Below are positions 57,563 to 64,000 of a DNA stretch of 64,000 nucleotides, one piece after another. Under the pieces are notes generated by a model, which did no database searches, was not told where the DNA came from, and saw nothing but the letters and a program-made list of their open reading frames with translations. Position 1 is the stretch's first letter; each line of letters starts with the position of its first letter. The stretch is from Gaeumannomyces sp. JS-464 (Eukaryota; Ascomycota; Sordariomycetes; Magnaporthales; Magnaporthaceae): the NCBI GenBank assembly GCA_002197995.1, contig NGZR01000005.1, positions 2,294,001 to 2,358,000 of the forward strand, in the 5' to 3' direction. The translations under genes were made by a program, and so were the position numbers.

Positions 57563-60533
57563 ACGGGAACCCCGGGGCGGCCAACGAAAGGCGGCCCGGG
57601 ATTGTGTCATCTACCTACTTTTTTTTTTTTGGTCCGCCGGCCTCTTTTCTTTTTTCCCCGCAAAGCGAGGTCTTCTCAACTGTGCTCGCAGACGACCATC
57701 CATGCAAACCAAAACGCCCATTTGCCTTCTCGAAACCTCGTTTCCCGGGAAGTTTGCCGATGCGCCTATGCGCCCCGCCCCCGGTCTTCCCCCGTAGTAT
57801 GGATCTCGTGGATCTCGGATCTGCGCGGACCGGCATCGCGGATGAACCCACATTCTTTTTTTCCCTTTGGCCAGACCAGCAAGCTTGCTGGGCGGGGGAA
57901 GAAAAGGATCCCTGGGGATGTGAGTGGCTGCACATTGCACATGCAGTATCACCCCTGAAAGGCTGTTGGTTTGGGACTTCATAGGTCAAGTGATAGGCGC
58001 TTGAAACCCGGTACCAGCTCGACCATTTTGTGGGAAGAAGGCGGGATAGGAACTAGGAAAGCAAGGGGCAAAGAATACGCAAGGTCAAAGACGAAAAGGA
58101 GGAACGAGGAAGGGGATAGGAACTCGGAAGGAAGCCCGGCGGCAAGTACATCGGTAACAAACTTTCAAGCGGATAAATTGTAACTCGCATGAGCGAGCAT
58201 CAAGCGGTGGTAAGGGATGGGATGTCTTGGTAACGCAAGAGAGTTGTGGTTTGAAACAAGTCGTTTAAATACGAAGCCATGCAGAACCGGACTGCATCTG
58301 CTGGTTTTCTTGGCCCCTCGGGCGGCCGTCTCGCGCGTGTGGTGCAACGCCCGGCTTCGTGGTCTTTTCCTTCTTTTCTGCCCTCTTCCAATGTGGCGGT
58401 GGTTTACAACCGATGGGAGCACGCGGCGTCAGGCCTTGTCCTACCAACGCGGACGGGGACCTGGGGGAGGTTAGTATCGGATGCGGTATCTGTCGTGGCA
58501 AGCAATTCGTCTCTTCGACGCGACAGGAAAAAAGCATTGCTTCGTCAGGCCCGGTGGAGGATGCTTTCAACTTGAAGCCATCTGCCCCTGCCCCCTGCCC
58601 TGCGTGCACCACGCGAGCCTCAAGCCATATCGTGTAGATATGGGCGTGACATGCAATACATTGCCGACGGCCAGATTCCCATCGTTCCCATGCACGCGTT
58701 CGGCTGGATTTACTCCCCACCCAAAGAGAGAACGCGAAAGCACTCATTTTTAAGGGTTTATTGGGCGCTCGTTTATCATGTAGGGATGATCCACGAAAAG
58801 AGTTGGAAAGGCGATACAACTGGGCCTGCTGCCGGGTGCTACATCGATCCATCCTCGGGCCTACATGGACGCAACGAGCCGCGAGGAATTCGGGGTCCGG
58901 CGAACCACCGACGAAGCGGAGCCGTGCAGGGTGCTGGCTGCTTCTGCCATCTGCACTCTGCTGACTTGCAACGACTCGGTTGCAAGGACAGCTAAAAAAG
59001 AGGCCAGTTGTCGTCATGTGCAAACAAGAAGCAAAAGCTTGGTAGATTACTGAATCTTGCACGCTCGCCTCAACCGACAAATCGCATCGCTGCTTATTGG
59101 CAAGGAGGCCAGCCAATACAAGAGGATGGACCCTTCTGCGTGCACAGACAGAGGCACACCACTGGATGGGCAATATGCAGTGAGCCGGGGGGAGAGTCCA
59201 GCCAACGGCAACAACATTGAGGCCAGGCTAGCGTCAACGATAGTAAGGAAGACCACGCTGAGAGGAAGAGAAAGCCTGGGGGTGGCGGTGGACGGCAGTG
59301 GTGGGCATCCCTCTGGTCGAGAAAAACCAAGAACCAGCCAAAAGGGGCGACATTGGAAGACCACCCAAGTGGGAGAGCAGGAGAGGCGACAGTGGGAAAT
59401 GCGTGGGCTGGAACAGTCCCGGTTTTTGCGTGACGCTAGGGCGGCGCGCTGATTTGGGTGATGGTCCGGCCGCACGCGCGCAGGAGGGGCAATCAATCTT
59501 GCGCGTCAGTGCAGCGTGTCATTCCATTCTTCCAAGAGCAGGCAGGCACACAGTGGCTGGCCGCTTGGGTGTGCCAGAATTTTCTCTTCTTTTTCGTTCC
59601 CCATTCTTTTTCCGCTGCGAATTTCTTGCTGCGCAGCCACCCCCGGTCCACGTCTTGGACTCGAATCAAAGTCGTCAGAGTACCCCACCAAATGTACCGG
59701 TACATAGCCGAACAGGCCACCTGGTACATGCGCTCGGTGCACTGTCAAAGTACATTGATGCGATGCACCCACCACACGCCAGGCTCAATGCGACTGTGTT
59801 GCCTCCCTGCCTTTGGTGGCCCGACGGGATGGGGACCGTTTCGGAATGTGATGGGACATCGTCCAAACTGGGATGGCCAGCCCGCCCGGCCGCCCGGCAG
59901 CCAGCCAGATTGTGGTTGTGCACAGTCGCGAATGCTATTTGTGCAATCCCACCGATTCCTCCGTCCTGCCGCAGTCTGATTCTGGTTCTGATGCTGCGGG
60001 TGCCGTGGCTATGTTCCTCGGGCTGTCTAAGAGGGTCTGGGCCAGACCTCCTCCAAGGCAGAACAAACGAGAAGGGGAGGGAGCCAGGCCATGTATGGTA
60101 GGCAGGTGTCCAATGGCGTGGCTCACCAGGGTGATGGGCACCGTGTGCAGAGGTACTTCGTAAGAGTACCACGTCGGTACACAGCAAATCAATGCGATGG
60201 CGAAAAGGAGCAGCGCCGGCCATCGAAGAGGGTGGGCAGCTAAAATAGACTGCACCTTTCCTCGGCCAACAACCGCAACCGACAGCCTCCATTCCTTGTA
60301 TTCGTATCACCCAGAGAGAAGGGGCGTGTCCGTGGACGGGTTGCGCAGTAAGCGGAAGCAGATAAAGGGAGGCTGGTCGACGGCGATGTCCACCTACAAG
60401 TCCAAGACAGCCTGGTGTTAGATGTGCCCGCTAACGAGCACCAGTCCTGCTGGTGTCAGGAGACATGCAGGTTTTCCTGGAATGGTACCATTGCCATCAG
60501 GAAGGTATCAGAAGGTCGGTCCATAGGAGTGCA

Positions 60534-60551
60534 CCCCCCCCCCCCCCCCCC
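60534..60551 (+). repeat. Poly(C) tract of 18 nt
   Basis: An uninterrupted run of 18 C is visible. Long G/C mononucleotide runs are rare in fungal genomes and prone to slippage and sequencing error. Confidence 0.9.
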
Positions 60552-62713
60552 AAAAGGTGGCCACAAGAGGCCACTATACCCGCAGCACATGTGTAGCTGC
60601 ATCCGTGCTGTGCCACAGAATTCTAGTAGATTCGCATATCTGTAGTGAAGGGGCTGGAGCTAGCTGCCTCGAGTTGCTTCATGAGATTGCTTCTAAAATA
60701 TATAAGCGCTACGACCAGCGCGAACCTCGCTTACATCTTTCCACCGTCTTGAACCAGTCGAGACCAGATCAGGGAGGCACTGTGACTGTGTTTGATTGTG
60801 AGCACGCATTTCCCCCCCCTGGGGCAGCAGATGGAAGTGCGGTCGCGTTGCTTGATGTGATTGGCTGGCTCACGGGCTGGAAAAGACGGAGTGAGAATGG
60901 GCGGTGGTGGTGGTGTGGTGGTGGGAGCGACGCCCAGGCGACGAGCACCTTGACGGCAGGCCAAGGGGCGAGTGGGACTAGGGAATCACCCAGGATGCCA
61001 GAGACAGGCAGGCGCGCCAGGCAAACGACAAGCAAGCACTGGCAAGCAGAAGCGGGGGCGAGCAACACGGGCCTCTCTAATGTGGGTGGGCGGCAAAGGT
61101 TGGGAGCTTGGAGGTGCGACGGCAAATGTGAGTCGGCCAGCCATTAGGTCAAGCCAAGTGGGAGGAAGGGCAGAAAAGTCAAGGTTACCTCGGGGGACGC
61201 ATTTGGAATGTCTCCGACATTCCCAGACGGACGCACAGCACAGAGTCGGAACGCTAACAAGGGATGGAGAGGTACATGGCGAGGGAAGGGGGCTCGGGGG
61301 CCACTGGGAGGAGGCAGGTGGCATCGCCGCTGTAGGCGTGTGCCGTCGCGACGGTGGAGGAGGGTGCGAGTAAAGCGGCGAAACCAGGGACAGGTGCTGG
61401 GGGAAGGCTCTGTCGCGCGCAGCGGGCTCGTTGATTGACTGGAGGGCGCGCAGGGTGGGTTCCGGAGCCACCGCGAGCCTGCTGGAAGGGGGTAGGCACA
61501 ACGGGAGGTGATGTGCGCGAATGAAGCGAGCGAGCGACACGTAGAGGAGCACAAAGCGGCCCAGGACCGCAGGGGCGACCGTAGAAACGGCGAGCCCAAG
61601 AGGGTGAGGCAGGTACACAGTGCGGGCGGGCGGGTGAGGCGCGGGGTACCACCAGCCATGTACTGTACCTTGAGCACATTGCGCTGCGCGACCGGGCGGT
61701 GCCTTTTTGGTGGGAAAAGTCGGCTGGCCGTCTCTTGGTGCTGCAGCAACCAAGTGCCTGATCCAGGCTGCTCCTCTTTATTGCGGCGGAGGAGGGGAGT
61801 GGAGGAGGGAGGGAGAGAAAAGGGAAAGAGGACGGGGGCAGGCCCCAGGCAATCAGAGCAGGCGTGCGCGCCTTCACGCAAGAGCAAGCACCAGCCCGGC
61901 CGGGGCGGCCAAAGACTGTGTGGACTGCCTGAGCCAGCCAGCCCCAGCCAGCTGCCCCTCACTTCTGGCACCTCGGGCTGCGCTGCTGCCAGGTGGGTGA
62001 GGGCGGCCGGCGCGAATTTCCCTTCCAAGTTGCCCACAATCAGCCGGCCCATAGTAAAAAGGCGCTCCCTCAGTCCTCCCCCCATACAATTTTCCTCTGC
62101 CTCTCCTCTCTCTTACCAGCGCAGAGTCTCCCATACAAATCCGCACCCTCACGCATCGCAACACACGCAAAGTCCCGTAAGTACCTCGCCCGCCGCCTGC
62201 ACACCCGCCAAAACACAAGTCACTTTTTCTGCCCGCCTTCGCCTTGGGGCTTCAATACTCGCGCCCATCGCATCGCACCCCGTCAACCCCATTGCACATT
62301 GCACCCGCGCATTGAGCATCACTCTGTGCTGTCTCGCTGCGCGGATTCCCCTCTGCCAGCGCCGCCTGCTGCCAACGCCCACCACCGCCCTCGTCGCCCT
62401 CGCGCAAAGAGGCGTTTGGCCCTGGACAGAGGCGAGCGCCCCTTCGTACCTCGAATCACCTCGCACATGGCCTGGTTCCCATCATGCACCAAACAGGCAG
62501 CTCTAGCTCCTGTTTTGCCCGCACCACGCACGCTCCCACCCGAAAATTCCCCCTCCCAGCCAGAGACACTTGACCACCACCGTCCACCGACACCAAGTCC
62601 CAACGTCGTCATCGAGGCTCCATCGCCATCAACACCACTGACCAGACAACCCGCATATAGTGCAAACCACATCTCAACACCACATTTTCCATCTTTTCAG
62701 ATTCACATCTAAG

Positions 62714-63013
62714 GTACGTAGCGATGCGTTAATAACCGTATTTCGCGCTTTAAACCTCTATTTGAGCACATGTTGGCGTTCAATTGCAATTGTGCACGAA
62801 GGCCTCTCTACGCCCACGATCGCATTCGCACGCGCAAAGTCGCGACACGACGCGTTCAGCCCTGGCGGGTCATTCTGCCACGGCGCGCGAGATCGCCGCC
62901 ATTTGCCCTCCACCTTTCTTCTTCAATCAACGCCCGCCATAGCACCTACAGTGCTCCCACCACTTGTGCCCTGTTCAGTCTGCCTCCCAGATAGCATTCA
63001 AATTCTAACATAG
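62714..63013 (+). other. NHP6: Probable 5'-leader intron of NHP6
   Basis: The sequence CTAAG/GTACGTAG at 62714 is a strong donor, and ATTCTAACATAG ending at 63013 carries a branch-like CTAAC directly before the acceptor. The 300-nt interval ends 21 bp before the ATG. Highly expressed fungal chromatin-protein genes often carry such an intron; transcript data are lacking. Confidence 0.5.
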
Positions 63014-63034
63014 GCCTCACTCAGACCCGCCACC

Positions 63035-63423
63035 ATGCCTAAGGTCGCTGCTAAGAAGGGCGCCAAGACTGAGAAGCGCCGGGGCAAGAAGGACCCCATG
63101 GCGCCCAAGCGTGGTCTGTCTGCCTACATGTTCTTCGCCAACGAGCAGCGCGAGAACGTCCGTGAGGAGAACCCTGGTGTCTCATTCGGCCAGGTCGGCA
63201 AGATCCTGGGTGAGCGCTGGAAGGCTCTGAGCGACAAGCAGCGCGCTCCCTACGACGCCAAGGCCGCAGCCGACAAGAAGCGGTACGAGGACGAGAAGGC
63301 CGCCTACAATGTACGTCTCTAGCATTTGCAACCTGCCGTGCATTTTCTGCCCGTTCTCTCTTCCCGACTCAATGCTAACAAACATTCGCATAGGCCGGCG
63401 GCGACGAGGATGAGTCGTCTTAA
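63035..63423 (+). CDS. NHP6: NHP6-like HMG-box chromatin protein
   Basis: A small non-sequence-specific HMG-box protein that bends DNA and assists FACT and promoter chromatin. Exons are 63035-63310 and 63394-63423 (donor GTACGT, acceptor CGCATAG), giving 101 residues. The basic N-terminus ([20 protein letters not shown]) is followed by the single HMG box at about residues 23-92: [40 protein letters not shown] and [15 protein letters not shown]. The tail is GGDEDESS. The ATG context CCACCATGC is a strong eukaryotic start context. Codon use is strongly biased toward C-ending codons, typical of high expression. No frame break is seen. Confidence 0.96.
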
Positions 63424-64000
63424 AACACTCAATTCCTTTCTCGCCGATTTGTCCTTCGCGAACAAATATTAGGCCTAAACGACGAGACTTTAAATCTCGA
63501 CTGCTTGAGGTCCTTGTGGCTTCGCGGTCACCGCAACGGAAGGACCCATACTTCGGGCCCTCCGCCAGGTTCTTTTTCTTGCGTTTTTGGGTCGGGACGG
63601 TGTTGCACGCGTGAAGGCACGGAATGGGTTTTTGCTTTTGATTTTGTCGTTTCTCATCTTCGATTTTTTTTTTGACGAAATTTCCCGACACCCACACACG
63701 ACACCTTGCCCCCTCCCACACTCCCCTGGGGCATATGAGAAGGATTGGTTTTGGAGTGTACCCCTCCTCACTCGCTGCCGCCTTTCTCTTCATCAACGTT
63801 GACGACCATTTTCGCTCCTCCCCCTGAGATACCCATTCACAAACCTAAGCTGGGTGCTTGGGGCGCGTCATGAGGATCGATGAGAAACTTGTATCACTAG
63901 CATGAGGGGAAGATAGCCCTTTTTGACATAAAAAGAGCCGTTTTCGAACCGTCAAACCGGAACGAACACCTTGGTAGCGATGTGTGTCAACCTCCTCGAG
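63424..64000. other. 3' flank of NHP6
   Basis: This holds the probable 3' untranslated region, with a TTTTTTTTT tract near 63665, and then unassigned sequence to the window edge. No gene is supported. Confidence 0.5.

Larger units (their letters stand above)
57563..63034. other. Gene-poor interval of 5.5 kb
   Basis: It lies between the CENP-H-like gene and NHP6. The long frames here (for example near 58265-59173, 59298-60101, 61144-62085 and 61508-62506) have no recognisable domain, are low in complexity, and overlap one another on opposite strands. It contains the 18-C tract at 60534-60551. From about 62050 onward the plus strand is rich in C/T and lacks G, which suits the core promoter and 5' leader of NHP6. 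Confidence 0.5.

Noticed and set aside
58265..62506. Several 267-332-codon frames on both strands
   Set aside because: Mutually overlapping, biased Pro/Arg/Ser composition, no conserved motif, and no plausible exon joins.
1..64000. Transposable elements, RIP-mutated repeats, CRISPR, biosynthetic gene cluster
   Set aside because: No transposase or reverse-transcriptase motif, no AT-rich TpA-enriched block, no long terminal or inverted repeat, and no polyketide or peptide synthase domain was seen by eye on either strand. A repeat-masking run would settle small remnants.

Overview
The window reads as nuclear DNA of a filamentous ascomycete (Pezizomycotina, most likely a Sordariomycete; order not resolvable by eye). 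The evidence is GC-rich coding sequence cut by short introns (mostly 54-120 nt) with CTAAC/CTGAC branch sites and CAG/TAG acceptors, a mitochondrially targeted arginine-specific carbamoyl-phosphate synthase large subunit, monofunctional fungal ADE8 and RIB4 enzymes, and fungal-type ATG11, RPB4, borealin and flavin-carrier/TRP-like proteins. I see no transposon, AT-rich RIP-like block, tRNA, rRNA, CRISPR array or secondary-metabolite cluster.

I support 21 protein-coding genes. Left part (1-23 kb): a cation diffusion facilitator running off the left edge, a large disordered fungal protein behind a 6.1-kb gene-free stretch, lumazine synthase RIB4, a MutL-family protein and an FLC/TRP-like membrane protein. 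Middle (23.5-38 kb): ACL4, GIR2 and PUF6 (three ribosome/translation genes side by side), a single-pass Ser/Thr-rich membrane protein, then RPB4, TRS23, RPN10, a borealin-like protein and TMA22, all short housekeeping genes alternating in strand. Right part (40-57.6 kb): CPA2/arg-3, ADE8, mitochondrial ribosomal protein bL9m, ATG11, a MATE-like transporter and a CENP-H-like kinetochore protein. After a 5.5-kb gene-poor stretch, an NHP6-type HMG-box gene lies at 63 kb, probably with a 5'-leader intron.

The roles are mostly housekeeping: ribosome assembly and translation (ACL4, GIR2, PUF6, TMA22, bL9m), transcription and chromatin (RPB4, NHP6), chromosome segregation (borealin, CENP-H), DNA repair (MutL), trafficking and turnover (TRS23, RPN10, ATG11), metabolism (RIB4, CPA2, ADE8) and transport (CDF, FLC/TRP, MATE). 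There is no sign of one pathway cluster. From 23.5 to 55 kb the strands alternate almost gene by gene, giving a chain of divergent promoters and close tail-to-tail gene ends.

A caution for any user: at least twelve of these conserved genes contain small frame breaks, about twenty in all, mostly single missing bases and often in G/C runs, with conserved protein continuing immediately in another frame. The pattern fits consensus or assembly error better than gene decay, so I annotate the genes as intact loci with suspected sequence errors. I did not find a clearly novel system. The best leads are two tiny exons (10 and 11 nt) in CPA2, a TRS23 start codon that may be split by an intron, a nested palindromic promoter between GIR2 and PUF6, a 71-bp perfect tandem duplication, and an altered ATP-binding motif in the MutL protein.
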